Program-made: the position numbers and the translations under genes | The notes under the pieces: model-generated | Told to the model about the DNA's origin: nothing | What the model saw: only the letters and a program-made list of their open reading frames with translations | Databases searched by the model: none | Assembly (NCBI GenBank): GCA_016195615.1 | Contig: JACPZF010000059.1 | Coordinates: 1 to 15,851, forward strand | Reading direction: 5' to 3' | Length of the DNA: 15,851 bases | Source: Candidatus Gottesmanbacteria bacterium | GTDB taxonomy: Bacteria > Patescibacteriota > Microgenomatia > JACPZF01 | Part shown: positions 1 through 6,872 of the stretch, piece after piece | Numbering within the stretch: position 1 is the first letter of the stretch | Layout of the letters: the number at the start of each line of letters is the position of its first letter

Positions 1-1
1 A

Positions 2-46
2 ATTCCTTTAGAAACATTTGATAGAAAATTAAAGAAACAGAAATAA
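2..46 (+). CDS. C-terminal fragment of an upstream gene (possible PIN-domain protein)
   Basis: An open frame enters from the left edge and ends at TAA 44-46, giving the tail IPLETFDRKLKKQK. A 'P-L-x-T-x-D-x-K-L' pattern near the C-terminus resembles the last strand of PIN-domain (VapC-like) nucleases, where the aspartate helps bind metal. Fourteen residues are too few for a firm family call. The frame is followed at once by a hairpin with T-runs, which supports this being a true gene end. Confidence 0.35.
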   Translation: MPLETFDRKLKKQK

Positions 47-61
47 ATCAAAAATTCCAGC

Positions 62-89
62 AAAAAACCAGTCCGAAGACTGGCTTTTT
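62..89. terminator. Bidirectional rho-independent terminator
   Basis: A perfect 6-bp stem CCAGTC/GACTGG (68-73, 78-83) has a four-base loop that reads TTCG on the minus strand, a very stable tetraloop. On the minus strand six T follow (67-62); on the plus strand CTTTTT follows (84-88). It can end the minus-strand tRNA-Pro transcript, whose 3' end is about 12 nt away, and also the plus-strand gene ending at 46. Confidence 0.85.
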
Positions 90-95
90 GACTTT

Positions 96-166
96 TCGGG
101 GAGGGGAGAATCGAACTCCCTCTATACGCACCCCATGCGCACGTACTACCGGTATACTACTCCCCG
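96..166 (-). tRNA. tRNA-Pro, anticodon GGG
   Basis: Read on the minus strand, 71 nt fold into a full cloverleaf. The acceptor is CGGGGAG paired with CUCCCCG. The D stem is GUAU/GUAC with a GG-containing loop. The anticodon stem is UGCGC/GCGUA, with loop AUGGGGU placing anticodon GGG at 134-132. The variable loop has 4 nt, and the T stem is GGGAG/CUCCC with loop UUCGAUU. C1-G72 with A73 and G37 are bacterial tRNA-Pro identity features, which confirms the anticodon reading. The 3' CCA is not encoded (A73 is followed by AAAG), so CCA must be added enzymatically. A TAAAAT box at 186-181 on the minus strand, 14 nt upstream of the mature 5' end, is a possible -10. Confidence 0.95.
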
Positions 167-176
167 TTTTTCTTAC

Positions 177-205
177 TTGAATTTTAACAAATTATTTGGT
201 ACATT
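177..205 (+). promoter_or_regulatory. Possible recA promoter
   Basis: TTGAAT (177-182), a 17-nt spacer and TACATT (200-205) lie upstream of recA and would start RNA near 212, giving a leader of about 30 nt that includes the ribosome-binding site AGGAG (232-236). Both hexamers are imperfect. I see no GAAC-N4-GTTC or CTGT-N8-ACAG type LexA box here, so SOS control is not supported by sequence. Confidence 0.35.
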
Positions 206-240
206 AATAGTATTATTTGTGTAGCCCAAAAAGGAGTCAT

Positions 241-1311
241 ATGAAAACCTCTGCGCCAATTACTTCCCCGCCAAATACTAAGGATCCTAAACTTTCTGCC
301 GTCAAACTTGCCATGGAGCAAATCGAAAAGCAATACGGCAAAGGGTCGATTATGAAACTGGGAGATTCCGGAAGCAAAATGGAAATCGATGTTATTCCGA
401 CAGGATCTCTTGCCCTGGATATTGCTCTTGGCGTCGGTGGTTTGCCCAAAGGCAGAGTGATCGAAATTTTTGGTCCAGAAGCATCAGGCAAAACAACGGT
501 TTGTTTAAGCATTATTGCGCAAGCGCAAAAACTCGGAGGAACGGCGGCATTTATTGATGCCGAACACGCCCTTGATCCGCTCTGGGCGCAAACCATTGGG
601 GTAAAATTAGATGAGTTGCTTGTCTCACAGCCGGATACCGGAGAACAGGCGCTAGAAATTGCCGAAACTTTAATCCGAAGTGGCGGAGTAGATGTAATTG
701 TCATTGATTCGGTAGCAGCTTTGGTGCCTAGAGCAGAGATAGAAGGAGAAATGGGAGATGCAATGATGGGCATGCAGGCAAGACTTATGTCGCAAGCCCT
801 GCGAAAACTCACCGGCGTCATATCCAAATCGAAAACAATCACTATTTTTACTAATCAACTGCGCCAAAAGATTGGTGTGATGTTTGGTAATCCGGAAACA
901 ACCCCGGGGGGTCTAGCTTTAAAATTCTATGCCTCGGTTCGTCTAGATACGCGAAAAATCGAGTCGATAAAAGATGGTGATAAAGTAATTGGTAATAGAA
1001 CCAGGGTAAAAGTTGTAAAAAATAAAGTCGCCGCGCCTTTTAGAATAGCCGAAATGGATATTATGGCTAGCGAAGGAATTTCGAAGGAAGGTGGTATTAT
1101 TGATGTAGGATTGGAGTTAGGTGTGATTTCTAAATCGGGTGCTTTTCTTAAATATGAACAACACATGCTTGGTCAGGGCCGTGAAGCCGCTAAAATTTTC
1201 TTAAAAGAAAACCCCAAGATTGCCAAAGAAATAGTCGAAGCGATTTGGAAACAGGTAAAATCAGGTCAGAATAAGCCCAAACTGGAAGTGGGAACCGAAG
1301 AAGTGCAGTAA
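241..1311 (+). CDS. recA: Recombinase RecA
   Basis: RecA forms filaments on single-stranded DNA and catalyses ATP-dependent strand exchange in recombinational repair; here it probably also integrates DNA taken up by competence. The 356-residue length is normal. Visible landmarks are Walker A GPEASGKT (78-85), Walker B VIVIDS (152-157) with the loop-1 region after it, the loop-2 region with NQLRQKIGVMFGNPETTPGG (205-224), and the C-terminal lobe after about 270. A start at TTG 217 is possible in frame, but ATG 241 is preferred because AGGAG (232-236) sits just upstream of it. recX follows after 6 bp, the common recA-recX operon. Residues 1-18 are a Ser/Pro/Thr-rich tail ahead of the conserved core. 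Confidence 0.98.
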   Translation: MKTSAPITSPPNTKDPKLSAVKLAMEQIEKQYGKGSIMKLGDSGSKMEIDVIPTGSLALDIALGVGGLPKGRVIEIFGPEASGKTTVCLSIIAQAQKLGGTAAFIDAEHALDPLWAQTIGVKLDELLVSQPDTGEQALEIAETLIRSGGVDVIVIDSVAALVPRAEIEGEMGDAMMGMQARLMSQALRKLTGVISKSKTITIFTNQLRQKIGVMFGNPETTPGGLALKFYASVRLDTRKIESIKDGDKVIGNRTRVKVVKNKVAAPFRIAEMDIMASEGISKEGGIIDVGLELGVISKSGAFLKYEQHMLGQGREAAKIFLKENPKIAKEIVEAIWKQVKSGQNKPKLEVGTEEVQ

Positions 1312-1317
1312 GTATCG

Positions 1318-1992
1318 ATGCAAATTACCGCCTTAGTCTTTCAAAAAAATAACCCCAAAAGAGTAAACTTGTCTGTTGATGGAAAATTTTTAGTTGGCAT
1401 GTCTGCCGAACTTGCCATTTCGCTCAAGTTAAAAGTAAGGATGGTCTTAAACTCAGACCAAATAAATGATTTGGTTTTAAATTCTTTAAAAGAAATCCTT
1501 TTAGACAGCGCTCTCTATTTTCTCTCAGTACGTCCCCGAAGCCAAAAAGAAGTTGAAACCCGTCTTAAAAATAAAATCGCCAAAATCAAATTAAAAACCC
1601 GAGATCTAAACTTGGATTCTCAAAAATGTGAAAAACTAATTTCTGAAGTTATTATTAAACTAAAAAATCTTGGCCATATAAATGACGAAGATTTTATCAA
1701 ATGGTGGTTTAGGCAAAGACAGGAATTTCGGGCCAAAAGCCTACGCGCTATTAAAATTGAACTTTTACAAAAAGGTGTCGCAAAAAAACTCATTGATGAA
1801 GTTTTAAAAGATAAGGATACTAGTGCAAACGAACTAAGCATGGCCTTGGATCTTTTAACAAAAAGGTTACCAAGGTGGCAAGGTCTTGATAAAAATGCCA
1901 AAAAAGAAAAGATCTACCGTTTTTTGTTGCAAAGAGGGTTCGATTACGAAACGATTAAAACCGCAATTGACACCAAGGTTGAAAAAGACTAA
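1318..1992 (+). CDS. recX: Regulatory protein RecX
   Basis: RecX binds RecA filaments and limits RecA activity. The 224-residue protein shows the family's three-helix repeats: 'VRPRSQKEVETRL' (71-83), 'LGHINDEDFIKWW' (118-130) with a basic helix 'SLRAIKIELLQKGV' (141-154), and a final 'YRFLLQRGFDYETI' repeat (200-213). Residues 1-60 form a slightly long N-terminal region before the first repeat. It starts 6 bp after the recA stop with no clear ribosome-binding site, so translation is probably coupled to recA. The call rests on both sequence and position. Confidence 0.9.
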   Translation: MQITALVFQKNNPKRVNLSVDGKFLVGMSAELAISLKLKVRMVLNSDQINDLVLNSLKEILLDSALYFLSVRPRSQKEVETRLKNKIAKIKLKTRDLNLDSQKCEKLISEVIIKLKNLGHINDEDFIKWWFRQRQEFRAKSLRAIKIELLQKGVAKKLIDEVLKDKDTSANELSMALDLLTKRLPRWQGLDKNAKKEKIYRFLLQRGFDYETIKTAIDTKVEKD

Positions 1993-2039
1993 AATCAACC
2001 TAGTTTCATATTATAAAAGTGTTAAATTATAAAGGAAAA

Positions 2040-2113
2040 AGTTGGAGATAAATAAATGAACCATAAATCTACTTTATACCACCTATCTCCCAAGGCAACC
2101 AACTAAGTGGGTA
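2040..2113 (+). other. Foldable leader RNA segment upstream of rny
   Basis: In the 184-nt gap between recX and rny, AGTTGG (2040-2045) can pair with CCAACT (2099-2104), and AGATA (2046-2050) with TATCT (2084-2088), leaving a 10-nt bulge on the 3' side. In addition UACCAC (2077-2082), inside the loop, can pair with GUGGGUA (2107-2113, one bulged G) outside it, which would make a pseudoknot. The fold would hide the GGAG (2044-2047) that serves the small ORF starting at 2056. No known riboswitch class was recognised. The structure is read by eye and untested by covariation. Confidence 0.4.
2056..2106 (+). CDS. Possible 16-residue leader peptide ORF upstream of rny
   Basis: ATG 2056 opens a frame encoding MNHKSTLYHLSPKATN and ending at TAA 2104-2106. 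GGAG (2044-2047) lies 8 nt before the ATG, a good Shine-Dalgarno spacing, which is the main reason to list it. The stop lies within the potential base-paired segment 2099-2104, so translation would disrupt that fold. There is no homology that I recognise, and so short an ORF could occur by chance. Confidence 0.3.
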   Translation: MNHKSTLYHLSPKATN

Positions 2114-2120
2114 TTCCTCA

Positions 2121-2143
2121 TTGTAATTTACCATTTGTAATTT
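2121..2143 (+). repeat. Short direct repeat, 14-nt period
   Basis: TTGTAATTT occurs at 2121-2129 and again at 2135-2143, a period of 14 nt (twice 7). It belongs to the same style of AT-rich period-7 repeats seen inside miaA and, at 21 nt, inside miaB. Confidence 0.5.
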
Positions 2144-2176
2144 GAAACATTAGAAGCTAATAATGGAGGTATTTTT

Positions 2177-3727
2177 ATGATTGACATGCTTAAAAGGATT
2201 CTCGATACCTTACAAAAAATCGAAAAACAATTAGCACAGCAAGAACAACAGAAAAAGTCCGCCGGAGGGAGTACAACTACTTCAAGCGCCACTACCCAGC
2301 CTTCAATTTCAGTTCCCAAAGAAGCCTTGGTTGAGGCCCAGCAGGAAGCCAGGGAAATTATTTTTAACGCTAAAGAAGGAGCCCTAAAAATTAAAAAGGA
2401 CGTAGAGGAAGAACTAGCAAAACTACGGAGCGAGTCTCTTGATTTGGAAAAACGCTTAGCAGAGAAAGAGGAAAATCTAGACCATAAAAGTGGCGCCATT
2501 GAGGAACGCGAAAGACAATTCAACGCCAGACAGCAGGAATTAGAGGCAAAAATTCAGGAATTAGAAAAAATTAAACAAGAACAGCTAGCCAAACTTGAAA
2601 GAGTGGCAAACTTAACGAAAGATGATGCCAAAAAATTAATCCTTGACGCAACGCATGATAAGTTAAAAGAAGAAATTGCTAAAGAAATTCGCGAGGCAGA
2701 GAATGAAGCGAAAGAAGAGTCGACCAAAAGAGCTAGAGATATTCTTATCGAGGCCATGCAGCACGGAGCGACCGATTATGTGGCAGAATACACGGTTTCT
2801 TCAGTAAAAATTGCCGACGAAGAAATGAAAGGTCGGATTATCGGCAAAGAGGGACGAAATATTCGTGCTTTCGAACAAGCTACCGGCGTTGATGTGGACC
2901 TAGATGAGACCCCAAATGTTATCAGGCTTTCGAGTTTTGATTCCGTACGAAGAGAGATTGCGCGTGTTGCCCTCGAAAGACTTATTGCCGACGGCAGGAT
3001 TCAACCGCAAAAAATTGAGGAGATTGTAGAGCGGACCAAAAAAGACATCGAAAAAATCATGTTTTCAGAAGGGGAAAGACTTTGTCATAATGTCGGCGTT
3101 TATAATTTGCCCGCCGATATTATCGCACTGCTAGGTCGCTTTAAATATCGTTTTTCCTACGGCCAGAATATGATTTCTCATACCATGGAAGAAACCAAAA
3201 TAGGCGTTGCTTTGGCCATGGAAACTAAAGCCGATGTTAATACCGTACGCCTTGGCTGTCTTTTGCATGATATTGGAAAAATTATTACGGAAGAAGAAGG
3301 CACGCATATTCAACTCGGAGTGGAACTTTTACAAAAATATCATTTGCCGCAAGCCGTCATTGACTCTGTCGCTTCACACCACGAAGACGTACCATTTAAT
3401 TCCGTGGAGGGAGTATTGGTATATGTTGCCGATGCCATTTCGGGGTCTAGGCCAGGAGCCCGGTACGAAGACTACGATGCCTACGTTAAGAGATTGACTG
3501 ACTTAGAAGCAATTGCTAAATCCAAAAAAGGCGTCGAGGACGTTTTTGCTTTTCAAGCGGGGAGAGAATTAAGAGTAATTGTTAAACCAGAGGCAGTCAG
3601 CGACGACGAAGCCGTCATTATTTCTCATGAAATAACCAATGAAATTAAGGAAAAAATTAAAAATTATCCTGGACAAATCAAGGTTACGGTAATTAGAGAA
3701 TTCCGGGCGATGGATATCGCTAAGTAG
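2177..3727 (+). CDS. rny: Ribonuclease Y lacking an N-terminal membrane anchor
   Basis: RNase Y is an endoribonuclease that starts mRNA decay. The 516-residue protein has a coiled coil rich in Glu, Lys, Ala and Arg (about 48-190), a KH domain with GRIIGKEGRNIRAFE (219-233), and an HD domain with HDIGK (364-368), GTHIQLG (375-381) and HHED (401-404); it ends in the family's typical FRAMDIAK. ATG 2177 follows GGAGG (2165-2169) at good spacing. Unusually, the N-terminus has no hydrophobic span: residues 1-25 form a polar, probably amphipathic helix, followed by a Ser/Thr/Gly/Gln linker (28-46). The classical enzyme begins with a transmembrane helix, so this form may be soluble or only peripherally bound. 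It is preceded by a long leader with possible structure and no clear promoter hexamers. Confidence 0.93.
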   Translation: MIDMLKRILDTLQKIEKQLAQQEQQKKSAGGSTTTSSATTQPSISVPKEALVEAQQEAREIIFNAKEGALKIKKDVEEELAKLRSESLDLEKRLAEKEENLDHKSGAIEERERQFNARQQELEAKIQELEKIKQEQLAKLERVANLTKDDAKKLILDATHDKLKEEIAKEIREAENEAKEESTKRARDILIEAMQHGATDYVAEYTVSSVKIADEEMKGRIIGKEGRNIRAFEQATGVDVDLDETPNVIRLSSFDSVRREIARVALERLIADGRIQPQKIEEIVERTKKDIEKIMFSEGERLCHNVGVYNLPADIIALLGRFKYRFSYGQNMISHTMEETKIGVALAMETKADVNTVRLGCLLHDIGKIITEEEGTHIQLGVELLQKYHLPQAVIDSVASHHEDVPFNSVEGVLVYVADAISGSRPGARYEDYDAYVKRLTDLEAIAKSKKGVEDVFAFQAGRELRVIVKPEAVSDDEAVIISHEITNEIKEKIKNYPGQIKVTVIREFRAMDIAK

Positions 3728-3807
3728 TAATTGGTCGTCAAAATAATCTATTTTCGCACCCCTAAACAAAATTTCCTGTAGTGACAATCATAATTGTAAG
3801 GTGCCCC

Positions 3808-3836
3808 TTGACAATGGCTTTAGGACAAGCTATAAA
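3808..3836 (+). promoter_or_regulatory. Consensus sigma-70 promoter of the HU gene
   Basis: A perfect TTGACA (3808-3813), an exact 17-nt spacer and TATAAA (3831-3836) predict a start near 3843. It is among the best promoter matches in the window, as expected for an abundant protein. A small inverted repeat ACAAT/ATTGT (3784-3797) lies directly upstream of the -35 and might bind a regulator. The leader to the HU start is about 110 nt long. Confidence 0.85.
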
Positions 3837-3865
3837 ATCTTTTGAGGTTACATCCGAAAAAAAAC

Positions 3866-3958
3866 ATGAAAAGGCAGGTACTTCAAAAACTTCTTAAAAA
3901 TATCTTTCCTGCCCCCAGAAAAACTCTAAATAGGGAGGGAGGTGAATATCTTTCATGA
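3866..3958 (+). CDS. Possible upstream ORF (30 residues) overlapping the HU start
   Basis: ATG 3866 opens a 30-codon frame, MKRQVLQKLLKNIFPAPRKT and ten more residues, whose TGA (3956-3958) overlaps the HU start as ATGA. The HU ribosome-binding site GGAGGTGA (3938-3945) lies inside this ORF. Such an overlap is typical of termination-reinitiation coupling. The peptide begins basic and amphipathic. Against it, there is no good ribosome-binding site before ATG 3866. An inverted repeat GGCAGG (3873-3878)/CCTGCC (3908-3913) with a 29-nt loop lies within it. Confidence 0.35.
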   Translation: MKRQVLQKLLKNIFPAPRKTLNREGGEYLS

Positions 3959-4227
3959 CAAAGTCAGATTTAGTTGATGTCGTTGCCAAAAAAGTAAGTC
4001 TTACTAATAAAGCAGCAAGAGAATCAGTACAAGCAGTTCTTGATGCCGTTAGAGACGCTTTGAAAAAAGGCGAAAAAGTTGTTCTGACAGGATTCGGAAC
4101 ATTTTCTGTTCGATCTCGAGCTGCCAGAAAAGGACGAAATCCGCAAACTGGTGCTGAGATTAGCATTCCTGCTAGAAAAACTCCAGGTTTCACTGCAGGA
4201 AAAGCTTTGAAAAAAGCCGTGAGATAA
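3955..4227 (+). CDS. hup: DNA-binding protein HU
   Basis: This is a 90-residue HU/IHF-family protein, exactly the usual length. It is a dimeric nucleoid protein that bends DNA through two beta-ribbon arms. The dimer-core signature GFGTF (46-50) is followed by the arm with RNPQTG (61-66), which contains the intercalating proline, and the C-terminal helix TAGKALKKAVR. Nothing specific to IHF is seen, so HU is the better call. A strong ribosome-binding site GGAGGTGA lies 9 nt upstream. It is a single-gene unit between its own promoter and a strong terminator. Confidence 0.95.
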   Translation: MTKSDLVDVVAKKVSLTNKAARESVQAVLDAVRDALKKGEKVVLTGFGTFSVRSRAARKGRNPQTGAEISIPARKTPGFTAGKALKKAVR

Positions 4228-4242
4228 ACTTGGTAATTTTCT

Positions 4243-4281
4243 AAAGGGCCGCTCCTAAATTAATGGGGCGGTTTCCTTTTT
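4243..4281 (+). terminator. Rho-independent terminator of the HU gene
   Basis: CCGCTCC (4249-4255) pairs with GGGGCGG (4265-4271) around a 9-nt loop, extended by AAAGG (4243-4247) with CCTTT (4275-4279), and followed by TTTTT (4277-4281). It begins about 15 nt after the HU stop and separates HU from the ABC operon. Confidence 0.88.
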
Positions 4282-4290
4282 AAGGTAAGG

Positions 4291-4296
4291 TATAAT
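4291..4296 (+). promoter_or_regulatory. -10 box of the ABC operon, probably leaderless
   Basis: A perfect TATAAT ends 9 nt before the ATG at 4306. RNA would start within a few bases of the start codon, so the ATPase mRNA probably has almost no leader and no Shine-Dalgarno. The -35 position (about 4268-4273) falls in the preceding terminator stem and does not resemble TTGACA. Confidence 0.6.
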
Positions 4297-4305
4297 AGGT
4301 GTGTT

Positions 4306-5289
4306 ATGCAGACGATATCGGTAAACAATTTAAAAAAGTATTATAGAGTGGCGCAAAAAGAACCTGGGCTTCGGGGATCTCTAAAATCGCTATTTAAAAG
4401 AAAATACCAGGACGTAAAAGCCGTTGAGAATATTTCTTTTAAGATTGAAGAGGGCGAACTGGTGGGATTTATAGGTCCAAACGGCGCCGGCAAAACCACG
4501 ACCTTAAAAATTTTATCAGGACTTTTGTATCCCGATGATGGGGAAATCTCTGTTTTGGGTTTCAACCCTTATGAGCGCAAAAATGAGTTCTTAAAAAATA
4601 TTTCTCTTGTCATGGGCCAAAAAAATCAATTATGGTGGGATTTGCCGCCCATGGAGACATTCTTACTAAATAAAGAAATCTATGAAGTCTCTGAAGATAG
4701 TTTCAGAACCACTCTTGACGAGTTGGTAAAACTTCTAGACGTGGAAGATATTCTTAAAACTCCCGTAAGAAAACTCTCTTTGGGTCAACGGATGAAGTGC
4801 GAATTAATAGCCGCGCTTATTCATAGACCGAAAGTTCTCTTTCTTGATGAGCCGACCATAGGTCTTGATGTGGTAATGCAAAAAACTTTACGAGATTTTA
4901 TTCGGGAGTACAACCGGCGTTTTCACTCTACCATTCTTTTAACCAGTCACTATATGGATGACGTCAAAGAACTTTGCAAAAGAGTGATTATTATTGATAA
5001 AGGAAAAATAATTTATGACGGGTCTTTAGCAAAAATCGTCCATAGATTTGTTAAAAATAAAACGATCTCTCTTGTTTTGGGTAAGGAAATAGATATTAAA
5101 AAACTAGACAGCTATGGTGAGATAAAGGAATTAAAATTTCCGAAAGTTGTCTTTAATGTCTTAAGAAAAGATGTGGCTAAAGTAACTACCAATTTACTTA
5201 AAAATTTACCAGTGGAAGATTTAAATATTGAAGAACCGCAAATTGAAGAGGTCATCCGCAATATTTTCTCCGGAAAAGAATTGATCTAG
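4306..5289 (+). CDS. ABC-2 type export ATPase (COG4586-like)
   Basis: This is the nucleotide-binding subunit that powers the permeases encoded directly downstream. Over 327 residues it shows Walker A GPNGAGKT (57-64), the Q-loop in VMGQKNQLWWDLP (102-114), ABC signature LSLGQR (157-162), Walker B VLFLDEP (177-183) and the H-loop TSH (213-215). The basic N-terminal extension with PGLRGSLKSLFKRKY (20-34) and the QKNQLWWDLP stretch are characteristic of the COG4586 ATPases that partner COG4587/COG3694 permeases. The C-terminal 90 residues form an accessory domain. The substrate is unknown. The next gene starts after 3 bp. Only one ATPase gene serves four permease genes. Confidence 0.92.
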   Translation: MQTISVNNLKKYYRVAQKEPGLRGSLKSLFKRKYQDVKAVENISFKIEEGELVGFIGPNGAGKTTTLKILSGLLYPDDGEISVLGFNPYERKNEFLKNISLVMGQKNQLWWDLPPMETFLLNKEIYEVSEDSFRTTLDELVKLLDVEDILKTPVRKLSLGQRMKCELIAALIHRPKVLFLDEPTIGLDVVMQKTLRDFIREYNRRFHSTILLTSHYMDDVKELCKRVIIIDKGKIIYDGSLAKIVHRFVKNKTISLVLGKEIDIKKLDSYGEIKELKFPKVVFNVLRKDVAKVTTNLLKNLPVEDLNIEEPQIEEVIRNIFSGKELI

Positions 5290-5292
5290 TTT

Positions 5293-6087
5293 ATGGACAA
5301 ATCGCTTATTCTTCTGGCGAAATATTATATACAAGCAACACTGATGTTTCCTGTCAGCCTTGTCATCTGGATTCTTATCTCTTTTATTGAACCCATTTTA
5401 ATGATTGCTATTTGGCGAGTCATTCTGGAAGCCGGGACGAAAGTCTCTTTTTCCTACCAACAATTTGTTACATATTATCTTTTATCAACAGTTTTTTATC
5501 GCATAGTTCAAGTCTGGTCATTAGAAAACGTAAGCAGGGAGATCTATGGTGGAACATTTTCTAATTGGTTACTCAGGCCATTGTTTTATTTAAAGATAGA
5601 CCTTGCCCATAATATCGGATTAAAGTTTACCAGACTTATTACCATTATTCCTATTTTTTTTCTCATAGAATTGTTTTATAAAAAGGACTTCATGTTTATA
5701 ATTGATGGAGCTAATTTATATATATTGATTTTAAGTCTTATTCTTGGATTCTTTCTCTATTTCATTATGGAGAACAGCCTTTCTCTCCTTTCATTTTGGT
5801 TTGAACAAATGGGCAAGTTTAGCGAAATTTATTTTATCGTTAACAATTTCTTTTCTGGCGGTGTTTTACCATTGGCCATTTTACCAAGTGTTTTGAAGTC
5901 AGCGATGGTGTTTTTACCATTCAGATATCTACTCTCTTTTCCCCTAGAGATTTCCTTGCACCTACTGACGGGAAAACAAATGATGCAAGGGTTAACAATT
6001 GAATTAGGATGGATAGTAATTTTTATTGGTATGTATTTTTGGCTTTTGCCTAAGGGATTAAGAAAATATACTGATGTGGGAAGGTAG
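5293..6087 (+). CDS. ABC-2 permease A1 (COG4587-like)
   Basis: A 264-residue membrane protein with about six hydrophobic spans, first of two 'A-type' permeases. Visible family features are the early 'FYRIVQVWSLENVSREIYGG' region with FSNWLLRPLFY, the GGVLPLAILP stretch (about 194-203) and the C-terminal LRKYTDVGR. The paralogue starting at 6873 shares the same length and the landmarks SNWLLRP/SNYLLRP, GGVLPLAILP/GGIFPLDILP and KYTDVGR/TYTADGR. It belongs to the former DUF990/ABC-2 type export permeases, which act as pairs with one ATPase dimer. It starts 3 bp after the ATPase stop. The transported molecule cannot be inferred. Confidence 0.85.
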   Translation: MDKSLILLAKYYIQATLMFPVSLVIWILISFIEPILMIAIWRVILEAGTKVSFSYQQFVTYYLLSTVFYRIVQVWSLENVSREIYGGTFSNWLLRPLFYLKIDLAHNIGLKFTRLITIIPIFFLIELFYKKDFMFIIDGANLYILILSLILGFFLYFIMENSLSLLSFWFEQMGKFSEIYFIVNNFFSGGVLPLAILPSVLKSAMVFLPFRYLLSFPLEISLHLLTGKQMMQGLTIELGWIVIFIGMYFWLLPKGLRKYTDVGR

Positions 6088-6088
6088 A

Positions 6089-6871
6089 ATGAAAAATTTT
6101 AAAACACTTTGGCATCTCATCGAAATTTCATTGAGCGCAAGCATGATTTATCGTGTTAATTTTTGGTTCGAGATTGGAGCTTTAATATTACATTTGGGAA
6201 CTTATCTCATCACTGTTTCTATTCTCTTTTTTTACACAAATAGTATCGCTGGTTGGAATAAAGAAGAAGTAATTTTAATGATCGGGTTATCCTATTTTAG
6301 CGGAGGGGTTTTCTTAACTTTTATAAAGCCGGGACTAGATAAACTTCCGGACTATATTCACGGGGGCGATTTAGACATTTATCTATTAAAACCAATACAA
6401 ATAATATTTTATCTAATTTTCTCGAGCATAAACTTTCTTTTTTTGCCATATTTATTTTCGGGATTATTACTTAGTATCTTATCCCTACTCAATTTGAAAA
6501 CAAATTTATTTATTAGTGATATTATATTTTCTTCTCTGGTGCTTTCTTGCGGAATTATTATTTTCTCTTCGATTTATCTAGTTCTAATTTGTATATATTT
6601 TTGGATGCTAGAATCAAATATTGAACAGTTATTTCTAAGTTTGACTAACTTAACGAGATATCCTCTTGACGTGCTTAATAAAGTCGGGAAATTTATTTTT
6701 TCTTGGATAATCCCTTTTGCATTCATCTCTTTTCTGCCTGGTCGGGTTCTTTTACATAGAGTAGAATGGTGGGAGATTATTTTGGTGTTTCCGATTACCT
6801 TTATCATCGGTTATCTTTCATTTGTTTTTTGGAAATTTGCCTTAAAATCTTATACAAGTGCTAGTAGCTAA
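6089..6871 (+). CDS. ABC-2 permease B1 (COG3694-like)
   Basis: A 260-residue protein with about six membrane spans and the landmarks DLDIYLLKP, LTNLTRYPLDV and a C-terminal KSYTSASS, typical of the COG3694 partner. ATG 6089 is chosen over ATG 6074 because GGAAGG precedes it and it begins 1 bp after the A1 stop; the longer frame would overlap A1 by 14 nt. Its paralogue is the gene at 7669. It probably forms a heterodimeric channel with A1. Confidence 0.83.
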   Translation: MKNFKTLWHLIEISLSASMIYRVNFWFEIGALILHLGTYLITVSILFFYTNSIAGWNKEEVILMIGLSYFSGGVFLTFIKPGLDKLPDYIHGGDLDIYLLKPIQIIFYLIFSSINFLFLPYLFSGLLLSILSLLNLKTNLFISDIIFSSLVLSCGIIIFSSIYLVLICIYFWMLESNIEQLFLSLTNLTRYPLDVLNKVGKFIFSWIIPFAFISFLPGRVLLHRVEWWEIILVFPITFIIGYLSFVFWKFALKSYTSASS

Positions 6872-6872
6872 T

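Noticed and set aside
217..240. Longer RecA start at TTG 217
   Set aside because: It adds MCSPKRSH with no ribosome-binding site, while AGGAG lies directly before ATG 241 and would be inside the longer form.
237..842. 201-codon ORF antisense to recA
   Set aside because: It mirrors recA codon structure, has no ribosome-binding site, and RecA motifs are unbroken across it.
3207..3497. 96-codon ORF on the plus strand inside rny
   Set aside because: It is out of frame with a full-length, motif-rich RNase Y and has no start signal; it is a shadow frame.
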